Source of the DNA: Seminavis robusta
Taxonomy: Eukaryota; Bacillariophyta; Bacillariophyceae; Naviculales; Naviculaceae
Reading direction: 5' to 3'
DNA length: 64,000 nucleotides
Assembly: GCA_903772945.1 (NCBI GenBank)
Contig: CAICTM010000008.1
Coordinates: forward strand, 124,001-188,000
The translations under genes and the position numbers were made by a program. Numbering within the stretch: the stretch's first letter is position 1; every line of letters starts with the position of its first letter. The notes under the pieces were generated by a model. That model was not told where the DNA came from. It saw nothing but the letters and a program-made list of their open reading frames with translations, and did not search any database. Below, piece by piece: positions 10,901 to 23,034 of the stretch.

Positions 10901-13900
10901 CAACAGGAACACCCACCGGTAGTCCCAGTAGTCCCTCATTGGCCCCCACCACGGCAAGTCCCTCTACAACACCCACACTTCTCTCCCAACGTCACCCCTG
11001 GTTCTCCCACTGTCAGTCCACAACTGTGACACCATCTGCTGCCCCACAACTGGAAGCCCTACGGTACTCTGGGAGTCCTCACTGGCTCCCACCACCGAGA
11101 GTCCCACAACAGGACACCCACCGGTAGTCCCGGAAGTCCTTCATTGGCCCCCACCACGGAAGTCCCTCTACAACCCACCACTTCTCTCCCAACAGTCACC
11201 CCTGGTTCTCCCAGTGCCAGTCCGACAACTGTGACACCATCTGCTGCCCCCACAACTGGAAGCCCTACGGTTTCACCTGGGAGTCCCTCACTGGCTCCCA
11301 CACCGAGAGTCCCACAACAGGAACACCCACTAGTCCCGGAAGTCCTCATTGGCCCCACCACGGCAAGTCCCTCTACAACACCCACCACTTCTCTCCCACA
11401 GTCACCCCTGGTCTCCCAGCCAGTCCACAACTGTGACCCATCTGCTGCCCCCCAACTGGAAGCCCTAGGTTCACCTGGGAGTCCCTCACTGGCTCCCACA
11501 CCGAGAGTCCCACAACAGGAACACCCACATTAGTCCCGGAAGTCCTCATGGCCCACCACGCAGTCCCTCTAAACCCACCACTCTCCCACGTCACCCTGGT
11601 TCTCCCAGTGCCAGTCCGACAACTGCGACTCCATCTGCTGCCCCACAACTGGAGCCCTAGGTTACTCCTGGGAGCCTCACTGGCTCCCACCACCAGAGTC
11701 CCACAACAGGAACACCCACCATTAGTCCCGGAAGTCCCTCATTGGCCCCCACCACGGCAAGTCCCTCTACAACACCCACCACTTCTCTCCCAACAGTCAC
11801 CCCTGGTTCCCCATGCAGTCCACAACTGTGACCCATCTGCTGCCCCCACAACTGGAAGCCCTACGGTACTCCTGGAGTCCCTCACTGGCTCCCACCACGA
11901 GAGTCCCACAACAGGAACACCAACGGTAGTCCCGGAAGTCCTCATTGGCCCCCACCACGGCAAGTCCCTCTACAACACCCACCACTTCTCTCCCAACAGT
12001 CACCCCTGGTTCTCCCAGTGCCAGTCCGACAACTGCGACTCCATCTGCTGCCCCCACAACTGGAAGCCCTATGGTTACTCCTGGGAGTCCTCACTGGCTC
12101 CCACCACTGAGAGTCCCACAACAGGAACACCCACGGTAGTCCCGGAAGTCCTCATTGGCCCCCACCACGGCAAGTCCCTCTACAACACCCACCACTTCTC
12201 TCCCAACAGTCACCCCTGGTTCTCCCAGTGCCAGTCCGACAACTGCGACTCCATCTGCTGCCCCCACAACTGGAAGCCCTATGGTTACTCCTGGGAGTCC
12301 CTCACTGGCTCCCACCACCAAGAGTCCCACAACAGGAAGCCCTACGGTTAGTCCCAGAAAGCCCTCGTTGGCTCCCACCAATGCAAGTTCTGGGAACGGA
12401 TCTGTTACACCCTCCACAAGTCCCTCTAGATTCCCGACTTCATCTCCTTCTCACAGACCTTCGGTAACACCAGGAAATCCAACACGAAGCCCTACAACTA
12501 TGCCCTCTGCCCCACCGAGAACCTCATCTTCTCCGTCATCAGCACCAAGCAAGCAACCATCCACCTCTCCATCAGTTGTACCTTCAGGGATTCCATCCCA
12601 GATTCCATCATTTAAACCCTCCACAAGTCCATCTAGATTCCCGACTTCATCTCCTTCCCACAGTCCCTCTGTAACACCAGGAAATCCAACAGGAAGCCCT
12701 ACAACTATGCCCTCTGCCCCACCTAGCACCTCATCTTCTCCATCATCAGCACCAACCAAGCAACTATCCACCTCTCCATCAGTAGAACCTTCAGGTATTC
12801 CATCCCAGAATCCATCTTTTACACCCTCCACAAGTCCTTCTGGTTTCCCATCTTCATCTCCATCTCAACGACCCTCGGTAACACCAGGAAATCCAACCGG
12901 AAGCCCTACGACTATGCCCTCTGCCCCACCTAGCACCTCATCTTCTCTTTCATCAGCACCAAGCAAGCAACCATCCAACTCTCCATCAGTTGGACCTTCA
13001 GTGATTCCATTCCAGATTCCATCATTTACGCCCTCTACAAGTCCGTCTAGATTCCCATCATCATCTCCATTGCAACGACCATCTGTAACACCAGGAAATC
13101 CAACAGGAAGCCCTACAGCTATGCCCTCTTCCCCACCTAGTGCCTCATCTTCTCCCCCATCAGCACCAATCAAGCAACCATCCAACCTTCCATCATTTGT
13201 ACCTTCACGTCTTCTATCCCTGAATCCATCTTTTGTACCCTCTATAAGACCTTCTAGTCTCCCGTCTTCATCTCCCTCTCAGAGTCCCTCTGTAGCACCA
13301 GGAAATCCAACAGTAAGCCCAAGAATCCAACCCTCAGCATCACCCAGCACATCACAATCTCCCTCCACAGTACCAAGCAGTCAACCTTCTTCTGCATTGC
13401 CCTCAAGTGTACCAAGTACACAACCATCTGCCACACCATCTCTTGAACCATCCAATTCCCCCACCAACTCTGCATCCTTGCCACCATCGAAGACATCATC
13501 GGCCTCACCATCTCTTGAACCATCCGAACCCCCTTCCAACTCTCCATCCTCTTTACCATCAAACCCCCCTTCCAAAACACCATCAGGCAGCCCTTCCTCC
13601 TCTCCATCCACTGTTCCTTCTGTCGCTCCGTCGATGACTCCCTCCAGGTTTCCATCCACTGTTCCATCACTTCTCCCGTCTTCATTGCCTTCTAATCATC
13701 CCTCCTCTACCCCTTCAGAGCGTCCTTCGGTTACACCAGGGACCCCAACGAGAGCCCCTTCCACAATGCCATCTGGATCCCCTACTGAATCATCCTCTCC
13801 CTCCTATTTGCCAAGCTTCCAACCATCTGAAGCGCCATCTATGACTCCCAGTAGCAGTCCGTCCATGCTCCCCAGCATCAGTCCATCATCCTCGCCATCC

Positions 13901-14947
13901 AATATTCCCAGCACCAGTCCCTCGGACTTCCCTTCAAGAGCTCCCAGTATCAGTCCTTCCATGGTTCCATCGTCTTCTCCTTCAATGTCACCTTCCATGG
14001 TTCCATCAGCTGCTCCTTCAATTGTCCCTTCCATGGTTCCATCGTCTTCTCCTTCAATGGCGCCTTCCATGCTGCCCAGCATCAGTCCCTCGGACCACCC
14101 TTCAAGAACTCCCAGTATCAGTCCTTCCATGGTTCCATCGTCTTCTCCTTCAATGGCTCCATCCAATATTCCCAGTGTTAGTCCCTCAGGCTTCCCTTCA
14201 AGCACTCCCAGTATCAGTCCTTCCATGGTGCCATCGTCTTCTCCTTCAATTGCTCCATCCATGCTGCCCAGCATCAGTCCCTCAGACTTCCCTTCAAGAA
14301 CTCCTAGTATCAGTCCTTCGGATTTCCCATCATCTTCTCCTTCGATGGCTCCATCCAATATTCCCAGTGTCAGTCCCTCAGACTTCCCTTCAAGAACTCC
14401 CAGCATCAGTCCTTCCATGACTCCATCATCTTCTCCTTCAATGACGCCTTCCAATATTCCCAGTGTCAGTCCCTCAGAATCCCCATCCGACCAACCATCT
14501 CCTCCTCCAGTTGTTTCTCCAGGCACGGTCTTTCCCTACGCCTCTGGAAACATCGAAGTAGACATCAAAGACAATGAAGTGACTGAACACAGCATTGTTG
14601 TTTCTGACAGCTTCGAAATCTGTGATGTTCAGTTGGAGGTGGATGTCACACACACTTGGAGTGGCGATTTGACTGTTTCTATTGAATCTGAGTCCACTTC
14701 CTTAGTGCTCAGACCAAGACAGTGCAACAGTGAAGATGACATTAATGTTGTTTTTGATGATTCCAGTAGCATTGTGGTAGCAAGTTCCTGTGGCGTCGCG
14801 GCTGGCACACATGTTCAGCCGGAAAATGCTCTAACTGCATTTGATAGGGAATCATCTGCAGGCACCTGGACACTGAAGGTTGCTGACGATGCTAACCAGG
14901 ACGAGGGAAAACTTAATTCGTGGGAGCTAATTCTTACGGCATGTTAA
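7936..14947 (+). CDS. gene 2: mosaic stalked surface protein with C-terminal P domain
   Basis: Predicted type II membrane protein. A cytoplasmic tail of about 55 residues (CCFWW near the membrane) is followed by a helix ending VALALLAGIVTTVAVL before SRKGR. Domain 1 (residues about 110-400) carries the family blocks YVELSIQGLP, FRDVYNTISGMCLD and TTYWESKLQCVDC. A Ser/Thr/Pro linker follows, including a TCA run at 9901-9920 coding for Ser. Domain 2 (about 845-950) has YYVFSSTDI and GQRRLQ. Then come a TPGSPS-type array, a PSxxPS array and a P domain (14528-14944). The frame is open 7936-11127 and 12155-14947; between them, indels in the repeat units break it. No introns were seen. Unlike genes 3-6 it lacks the CSYFSDS block and the Ala/Gly-rich exon. 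Function is unknown; surface adhesion is inference. Confidence 0.8.
10830..12400 (+). repeat. higher-order tandem array in gene 2, about 195-210 bp unit
   Basis: The phrase encoding TPGSPSLAPTT recurs near 10863, 11068, 11277, 11475, 11668, 11872, 12080 and 12291, giving about seven spacings of roughly 193-211 bp. Each unit encodes a Thr/Ser/Pro stretch with SPTVTPGSPS, SLAPTT and ASPSTTPTTS. The shorter units are those with missing single bases, and these gaps produce the frame breaks between 10980 and 12155. Confidence 0.85.
12400..14520 (+). repeat. PSxxPS stalk array of gene 2
   Basis: About 700 residues of short units such as PSMVPSSSPS and PSISPS in an open frame. The first part has a longer unit containing SVTPGNPTGSPTTMPSAPPS, repeated about every 213 bp from about 12470. 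The later part is dominated by SISPSMVPSSSPSMAPS. This is a typical low-complexity, probably O-glycosylated or hydroxyproline-modified stalk. Confidence 0.9.
14528..14944 (+). other. P/Homo B (proprotein convertase P) domain at C-terminus of gene 2
   Basis: About 139 residues fit the P-domain pattern: IVVSDSFEICDVQLEVDVTH, then THTWSGDLTVSIES, an acidic loop FDDSSS, a region rich in charged residues, and the closing GTWTLKVADDANQDEGKLNS with the WEL strand. In kexin/furin-type proteases this domain follows a subtilisin domain. None is present in this protein, so the domain is used alone as a beta-sandwich head. The match is by pattern recognition. Confidence 0.8.
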
Positions 14948-16486
14948 GATAATCAACTCTCCTTTACCATACCCTGTTTCCATCAAAAAATGTTGAAACT
15001 TGGAAGCACACATTGTGATAAATTTTTGTAGGCTTAGTCTAGTTAGGCAGCTCAAGTTTCACTAAGAATGGGACGTTCCTTTCTGTCAGATTCTCTCTCA
15101 ATGGTGTGTTGAGGCGTCACGGTCTGTTTCCCAGCGCAAGCAAGTGCACTACGCTAAAAGCTAGTGTAAAGATCTTTCGAGTGTTTTGGGTTTGAGAGAA
15201 TGAAAGTTATGAGATGATTAGAAAGCTATGAAAAACTAATCTGAGAGAGAGAGATCTTCGAGGCCAGGGAGGATAAGGACTCCCATGGTCACCTGGCAAT
15301 ACGGTCACACGAAAGCTGCAGTTGCTACAACGATGCCAACTCGTTGGAGAGCCCATCGTTGCATTGGTTTGAACCATTTGATCCGCCATTTCGCTCATAC
15401 TCTCTTCGATTGAAGCCACCTGCCCCGCCAAACATGATCTGGTTACATGTAGACAGCACCATCCTCATCCTTACGCTTCATTTACTATGGTAGCAGACCG
15501 CATGGAACTGTGCGGTGTGCAGTTTGACAGCTATAGTTTGACTCGGTCCAGAATTTCCAAGTCGACAGTCGGCAAACAGAGCCGGTTGACTCGACTCGTC
15601 TCTGTTAAATCTATATATCTGTTGAATGCGAGAGTGTTGCACGACCATAAACATAAAGTTCTGTGCTCTGGTGCCTTCTGTTATTTCAGTAGCCAAAACT
15701 AGGACGAGAGGAGAATCTTTCTTTAAATATTTTGCCTACTCAGTAGGAACTATGATACGGTATGATTTCAATAATTACCCAAGAATGTCTGCTGTAAATG
15801 ATCGTGGCGCCCATGTATATCTACGAGTGCTGCGAAGATCTGCGGTACAATTAACTCCATTCTCCATTGTGAGGAATCGAATCTGCAATCCGCAAAAGAG
15901 CTGACATAGCTACTGACATTCTCCTGACGAAAGCTTGAGGTAATGAGGTTCTACTAGTATTACCGAATTCCCCTTAAGAAATGGAGCTGTGCTCTGAACC
16001 AGTCTTACTGAGGAACTAAAGACGTGATAAATCTATTCTTAAAATCGTTTTTGGTAGAATTAGCACTGACATTCAGGTGCATGTATGAGTATGTATGCAT
16101 ACCAGGTATCAATACTTACTTACCATCGAGGATTTAAATGTCGTTACCCGTTCGTGGCGTTCCGTGCGACCATAAGAACGCAGTGGTACTGCTGGGATCT
16201 TGTGATTTGGAACCACGCTCCGCTGCAACAGCTGAAAAAGAACCAAGAGGTGAACTCAAGGGGGTCACTCATCCGACCCCGCCGGTATCCAAGCTACGCT
16301 AACTCTTCAAAAATGTTTGAAAATCGAATGAACTTCAATCCTTTGGTTTGCCTCCTCCCTCCTCAAGTCAAAAGCAAGAGCTGACCTCGCCTCACATCAC
16401 CACTTACTTCACACAACAGTCTTCCTATTAGACTATTAGAGCCAAGCACGTTACCTGAACCAAGCGGGTACGGTGGGAGGGAGAAG
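14948..16486 (+). other. intergenic region between genes 2 and 3
   Basis: No supported gene. Short open frames on both strands do not resemble family proteins and have no repeat or domain signature. The stretch just before 16487 should hold the 5' UTR and promoter of gene 3; no core element could be identified. Confidence 0.4.
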
Positions 16487-16629
16487 ATGACCAAGACGAA
16501 CAGCGCTACGATCTCCCCTGTTGGGAGTAGTAGGTCTAGTGGTGCTGATCAGAGGCAACAGCAGTGGCGGCGAAGGGAGCCAGAAAAAAGAGGAGCCCCG
16601 TTACCGTTGCAAACTCCAGCTCCAGCTGT

Positions 16630-16648
16630 CAGTCGTAGTGATACTACA
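16630..16648 (+). repeat. target-site duplication of LINE copy 1, left
   Basis: cagtcgtagtgatactaca, identical over 19 bases to 18226-18244. Confidence 0.9.
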
Positions 16649-18225
16649 AAAAAAAACTGAACGTCTAATAACGGATTCAGACGAGATGTGCTTGAGGACT
16701 ACCCACGAGCGAGGGCTTGGGTATTTCCCACAGTCAAGTCTGCTCACCGGCCACACTGGCCTCCTGAGAGGGTGCGACGCCTGTTAGCTATCTAAGGATT
16801 TGTACACTGAGGTCAGAGCCATGATTCACCACAAATCACGAGCTCTTTGTTGAAGAGAGTTGGGGTTGGTAAAGAAGTTTGAGGGGGTAGGAGGGGTAAG
16901 GAAAAAGGGATGGTAGGAATGTCCGACTATCCTGTTTCCAGGGCTGTGGTGTAGTGACTCTCTTGTAACACAGGTTCCCATGTGTTCAAAAATTGAATGA
17001 TGACTGGTGTATTCAGTTGCATGCGCGATTCGAGTGGTATCTGGAATAGCCATTCCAAATGTTCGGGGACTTCTTGCTGGTATGCTTCGTAGAACTGAGT
17101 GAGTTGTCGGATTGCTTGTGCTTTCTTTGCTTGTGACTTGGTTCTCATGTCGTGCCCATGTCTGTCTTGGTTGCGCATGTCCCAGAGTTTCCACCATTCT
17201 TTATAGATAATGTCAATGAGTCCAGTGAGCCATGTGAGTCCATTGTTGCGTTTGGTTGCGGTCTTTTTCATGTTCAAATATCGGTCTTGTTCCTGACTGA
17301 ATTGTTTAGAGATTCTCCCCTTTAACAGATGATGCCATCCAATGGCATCTTGTGCTTGTTTCAGTGTGTCCCATGAAGGATCTTCTTGGATTGTTGTTGG
17401 GTTTTGGTGATGTAAACATACTTTGAGGCCTGATAGGAGAAGCCCCTGGATTTTTGGAGAGTTGTCCTTTTTCTGGGCATATGCTAGGACTGCACTGTAG
17501 CATTTCTCACGCCATTTGATTCTTTCAGGGCTGCTGAATTCCATCAGATGGTGCCTTGTTTCTGAAGGGTTGTTGCATGATGGACATCCTGCATAATACT
17601 TGGGGTTTGTTTTATGAAGGAATGCTCCAACAGGTAGGACTTTGTTGAGGTATTTGACCATTGTTGGACGATGATTATCGTGTCTTCGCAAAGCTCTTCC
17701 ATGTGCGGTCCAGTCAATGTCATTGAATGTGTCTTCTGACCAGTTGTAGTCTTTCATCAATTTCTGTTTGAGCAGTGGGTAGGTTCTGGCACATTTCAGC
17801 TCTTGTTTGAGATTGAATGTGACTGTTCCTTGTTTCAGTTCAACTTGGCATCCACTGGTGGGTAAGATGGGAACTCTGGTGAAGTCGGTGTCCGAGTGAG
17901 CTTGGAGCCATGTGTCGGCTAGCTTATCGGCATCTACATTCAGCTGAGCTTTCAGCGGGAGTTGGTCATATGGTTTGTTGTCGTCTTGATGTCCCTTTAT
18001 GTGATGGATTGAGGGCCTGGATGCTTCGTCGAGGTCTTCTAACATTGTGTGTCTGATTTCTGCAATGATGTCCCACTCAGAGCCCAGTGTGGTGTTGGGG
18101 TATATTTTGTGAAATGATGTGTGCTTAGTGACTACTTCTCCGATGCTTTTGTTGTCACAGAGGTGCTCATGCTTGGTGAGAATCTCTTGTTTGTTGGGTG
18201 AATGAATCTTTTGGAGCTGTGCTAA
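16649..18225 (-). mobile_element. LINE copy 1, 5'-truncated, inserted in exon 1 of gene 3
   Basis: A non-LTR retrotransposon fragment of about 1,577 bp on the minus strand, bounded by a perfect 19-bp target duplication. It holds an open C-terminal protein segment with RNase H and a zinc-finger-like region, a 3' UTR of about 270 bp (16657-16926), and a terminal run that is T on the coding strand (A on the plus strand, about 16648-16656). The 5' end is cut within the RNase H domain, the usual result of incomplete target-primed reverse transcription. Copies 2 and 3 share its 3' end nearly base for base, so the family is young. Confidence 0.88.
16927..18225 (-). pseudogene. LINE RNase H and C-terminal region, 5'-truncated
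   Basis: The open frame runs from the truncation point to a stop at 16927. Near its start it reads LGSEWDIIAEI and then IHHIKGHQDDNKPYDQLPLK and LNVDADKLA, the C-terminal part of an RNase H domain of the type found after reverse transcriptase in some LINEs (the catalytic start of the domain is missing). A later CPSC..PSETRHHLMEFSS gives C-x2-C-x6-7-H-H spacing like the zinc region of RT-linked proteins. The tail has LTGLIDIIYKEWWKLWDMRN. The first ATG is at 18045, but this is not the real start. No polymerase domain is present, so it cannot act on its own. Confidence 0.82.
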
Positions 18226-18244
18226 CAGTCGTAGTGATACTACA
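18226..18244 (+). repeat. target-site duplication of LINE copy 1, right
   Basis: Perfect 19-base copy of 16630-16648. The gene 3 exon continues immediately after it (GAT CTA GAG) in the same frame as before the insertion. Confidence 0.9.
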
Positions 18245-21200
18245 GATCTAGAGGAACAGAGCGGTAAGCAAACTCGAGTGAGATTTGCGCCCGTTGTGGC
18301 GCGCAGTGCGACAAGTGGAGCACCAGAGGTTTACGTGAAGGATCTAGATCCAGATCTAGATCTAGATATTACCCCAAAAGACGAAGAGGCTAGTGACGAT
18401 GATGAGCCAGATCTGGAAGCTGCCACAAGCCAAGACGACAATGCCTGCAGTTACTTTTCCGATTCCATATCCTCAATAGATTCCACAGAGGTACGCGAAG
18501 CTGCCATTCGAGCAGGTTTTCTTGCAGTCTTTATCAGTTACCTTCAAAATGATGTTCTGCAAAAGATCGTGGGATATTGCGATAGACTCTTCAAGTGGCT
18601 CAAAAAGTGTGGAAAGGGAGACGAAGATCAGACGGGGATGGATCGCGATGACATGTTCCAGCATCACGATGCCTTGATGGATGAATCGCATACATCGCAC
18701 ACCACAGGTACTCATGGGCAGCCGTCTCCGCAGCAACCCAGCAGCACATCGTTCTCACCCACGCCACCACCCGGTGTGGCCGAAATGGCAACCGCAGCGG
18801 TAAGCAGATATATACGTGTATTATGATTTGACTTGATTCGATTTTGATTCGAAACGCCAATCGCATCTCAACCATGCTTGATGTGCGTCGTTCCAAAGGC
18901 CAACGCTGCAGCAGCAGCAGGAGCATCGGCGGGGATGGTAGTGGCAGGACCGGCCGCTGCTGCAGGGGGGGTCATGGGAGCAATTGGGGCTGCGGGAGTT
19001 GCAACGCAAGTGGGGGTGGCCATGAGTGTGGCAGCAGTCACGGCAACGGTTGGAGTTGTGGCGGCCTCCTCTTCTTTCAACTCCACTGCTTCCACTGGTA
19101 CAGCAACACAAGAAGCGACAGTGTCGCGCCTGAGTTCTTTTGTCCCACCCAAGTGCTCGGAGGAGTCCGATAACAAGGTTGGCTATGTCGAACTGGACAT
19201 CCAGGCTATACCACCTGATGCCATTGGACCAAGGAAATGGGTCATGGAAGAAATGTTCAGGGATGTCTACAATGAAATCATTGGCATGTGTCTGGATCCA
19301 ATGGCAAGAGTCATGCTCCAAGCAACACTCGTGGGATGGGAAACGCAGTGGGGTGTTGCTGCAAATGGGACATCCACCTTTGGCAATACCACAGTTCTGG
19401 ATCCAACAGCACAAAACTTGACTCAAGAAGAGTATGACCTGGCTGTGGCTCAGAGTGTCACAACCACCTACTGGGAAGCAACGGTGGATTGCTTGGGGTG
19501 TCCTGATCATGAGCCCCTCTTCGATGCCAGGCAAGATGGCCTTGGGAGTGAAAGAAGACGGAACCTGAGACAGTATGAACTGGAGGACTTTTTTGTTCTG
19601 TTTGCTGCCTCTGTGGGTTTCAACTTGGTGCCCTTGCTTCAGGGAAATGTGACCATCACCGCCTCCAGCAGCAACTGTCAATCATCCTCCTTGCGCAATG
19701 CAAGAGTGACGCGAGGAACTACCAGGGCTGCCCAGCCCAGAACTAGCCCTTTGGGAGATAGGTCTGTTGTCTTGGAAGTTGGTCCCACTAAAGTTGAAGA
19801 GGCCTTGCAAGCTGTCCAAGATAATGACGGAATCATCATGGTACCATTTGTCATTAGTGATCTGTCAGACATTGAGGAATGCATGGATTCCAGCATTAAT
19901 GGGGATGAGGCAGTGACCCAGTCGGAATTCTGTCAGGATGTTCTACACGTCACTTCAGGGACAGACCCACAAACGATTCTGGATTGTGTGTCCTACCCCA
20001 CATCTTCTTTGGAGTGCCAACAAATCCTGCCTAGTGTATTGGGAATCTCTGCTCAAAACCAAGGTGGATCTGGTTCGCCACTCGAAGACGCTGGGGATTT
20101 TGGTGGCGTATCAGTTGTAATTGACTCACAGACCACACCGCCTATGGCGAGCCCAAGTACAACATCTCAGATGACATCCATTACCCAACCATCAAGCTCT
20201 ATGATCACAAATCCCACTGATGATGGCATTGTTTTCACACCATCATCCATTGTTGTTCTTTCTGTGTCGTTGGATAGTCCAGTACAAGCCCCATTTCCTC
20301 TCAATCCAACTGCACATGGTGCACAGCCAAATACCCCAACAATAGCAACTCCCAGTCTGGGGCGACCGACTGCATTGATTGTTGGAAATCCCGCTGCCTT
20401 GTCACAACCCTCCAAAAATTCTGACCAATCGCCTGCTATGCCACCCTCGGTGATCGGTTTTGGAAAAGCCCATGCTTCGATTACATCTGAAGCACCTGCC
20501 CTACAACATGCCGCCTCCGGACTTCTGGGTCCTCCCAATCCATTAGCTAGCACCCCTCAGGTGTCAGCTCCGGCTACAGGCCAACCCATTATCACTACTG
20601 TGCTTTCCTCAGCTTTGCCTTCTCCTACTACACCAAGTGTTGCTGTGATTGGTGCACCATCCAAAAAGGCACCAACGGTAGCCTACTCAACTCTGCAAGC
20701 AGGAGCCCCCACACGCCACCCTTCCAGCAGAGCAGTCTATTTGTCCGCTGCTTCAAAGGAAGCATATCCAACTTCCCCTCCTACCTCCACCATAGCACCA
20801 ACTCCTGCTAGGACTAGCCAACCAACAACACTTGCAATGACTCCAAGCCACTCCCTTGCTCCAGAAGAGCCAACCATCCAGACAGACGTGCAATTGGCTA
20901 ACAAACAAGCTTCTCAGCCAACTCCTCTTGCAATGGTTCCGACCATCCAGCCAACACCAGAGCCAAGCCAAGAACCAACTGAACGCCCGACTAGACAGCC
21001 TACAATAAGCCCAACTGATGACCCTACCAATAGTCCCACCCCAGAACCTATTACTGATCCAACCGATGACCCTACCAGCAGTCCAACAACAGCGCCAACA
21101 ACAGCACCAACAACTTCACCAACCGTTTCTCCAACAAATGACCCAACACCGGAACCCACATTTGCGCCTACAGTCAGTGAAACCCTAGAGCCAACTGCCA

Positions 21201-22636
21201 ATCCAACTCCAACGCCAGTATCCACTTCTGACCCTACCGACAATCCAACAAGTGCCACTGGCGTGCAGACAGGCAACCCCAGTCTACTACCTTCTGTGTC
21301 TCCCTCACTCTCGCCTTCCTTGGAGCCTTCAGATTCCCCGTCAAGTGCCCCCACTTTGTGTTCCTCAGGGGTACTTGTTGATACAAGATCATTATACTAT
21401 GTCTTCTTTGACAGTGATATTGCTGCGCTGACCAATGACACTGTAATTTCTGCATTTGTGAATGGCTATGCCAATATACCACACCCATGTTCAGTGATTA
21501 TCAACAGCATCACAGTTGAAGGCAGATCTCAGCAAAGAAGGCTACAAGAATCCCAAACAGTTCTATTTGATATCAACAGCACCCAGGCTTCTGGCAGGAC
21601 CTTCTTGGACATCACAACAGATGCCACAGCATTCCTTCAAGGCTTCAATGCTGCCTACAGTGGAGCCACTGCTTTTAGAATAGACACTGTCACATCATCT
21701 CCTTCAGGCAGCCCCAGCATCATTCCAAGTGAGTCATTTTCTCCAAGCATCAGCCCCACTACTGGAGCACCCACTGCAAGTGTGGCTCCGTCAATTATTC
21801 CCAGCATTCATCCTAGTGTGGGTCCCAGTGTATCATCAAGTCCAAGCACTAGCCCAACTGCAATTCCTTCTACAGCTCCGAGTACAACAGCTGTGCCAAG
21901 TTCCAGCCCAACCTCGACACCTTCGACATCTCCTGGTACATCAACAAGCCCAAGCCTTACGGTTACTCCTGGGAGTCCCTCACTGGCTCCCACCACCGAG
22001 AGTCCCACAACAGGAACCCCCACCGTTAGTCCCGGAAGTCCCTCATTGGCTCCCACCACGGCAGGTCCCACCAAAACACCCACCACTTCTCCCCCGACTG
22101 TCGCCCCTGGTTCTCCCAGTGTCAGTCCCACAACTGTGACCCCCACTCTAGCCACCACAACTGGAAGCCCTATGGCTACTCCTGGAAGTCCCTCATTGGC
22201 TCCCACCACGGCAAGTCCCACAACAGGAACACCCACAGTGACTCCTGGAAGTCCATCATTGGCTCCCACCACGGCAAGTCCTGGGAACGGATCCCCAACA
22301 GCAGGGATACCCACCACTTCTATTCCCACAGTCACGCCTGGGTTTCCCAGTGCCAGCCCCACAACTGTGATGCCCACTGCTGCCCCAATAACCGGAAGTC
22401 CTACTGTTACTCTGGGCAGTCCCTCATTGGCTCCAACCACCAAGAGTCCCACAACAGGAGCACCCACCGAGACTCCTGGAAGTCCCTCATTGTCTGGATC
22501 AAGTGCTCCCACTGGCTCACCATCAACATCTGCACAGGCACCATCACAGCCGACCTTGATGCTTCCCTCACTATCTACAACATCAAAACCTTCTTCACCT
22601 CGGCAGTCTTGCTGCCAGAGCCCTCAACCCCTTTAA

Positions 22637-23031
22637 TTGTTTTTCCTGCTACGGTGGTCCCTGCAGGGATAAGGGTAGGGTTAGAACACAAATAAGTCAG
22701 CAAAAACTAAATAAGTTCCCAGGATGGTGCTTTTAAACCAGCTAAAGCTATTTACATGCATCTTAGTAGGGGGGTCTTCTTCTACCAGGAAAAACTCTAA
22801 AGCCAGTGAAAGCTATATAACTAGTATTCTAGCAAGCTAGGGTATCTGCTTCTAGCTTGCTTTGGGAATCTGCTTCTAGCTAGGGGGAATCTGCTTCTAG
22901 CTAGCTATGCGCAAGTTAAGCACTAGCTAAGCACTAGAGGTATCTGCTTCTAGCTAGCAAGCAAGCTAATAGGGGTATCTGCTTGTACACTGAAACCTTT
23001 CTGCCGAGGTTACACAGCTCCGCTGGCTTAA
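22637..23031 (+). other. non-coding interruption inside gene 3
   Basis: Stops in all forward frames separate the TPGSPS region from the PSxxPS stalk. No good donor (GTAAG, GTGAG or GCAAGT) is seen at the left edge. At the right edge a TAA at 23029-23031 directly precedes the open frame with no acceptor between, so this does not look like an intron. It contains the minisatellite at 22839-22990. Confidence 0.6.
22839..22990 (+). repeat. minisatellite with 'atctgcttctagctag' core
   Basis: About five copies of a core close to (g)gtatctgcttctagctag, separated by variable CTAG-rich spacers. Two 'gcactag(c)' motifs are also repeated. It lies within the patch that breaks gene 3. Confidence 0.75.
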
Positions 23032-23034
23032 TTG

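Noticed and set aside
10830-12400. Possible CRISPR-like repeat array
   Set aside because: Units are long, coding, without unique spacers, and the genome is eukaryotic.
13804-14526. Minus-strand open frame of EGKSEGLTLG repeats opposite the gene 2 stalk
   Set aside because: Antisense of PSxxPS repeats.
15207-15431. Minus-strand 74-codon frame beginning MAGQVASIEESMSEMADQ
   Set aside because: The first 30 residues look helical and could be a gag-like remnant, but the frame turns to nonsense and no neighbouring element supports it.
22637-23031. Intron in gene 3
   Set aside because: No GT or GC donor in good context at the left edge and no acceptor between the TAA at 23029 and the start of the stalk frame.
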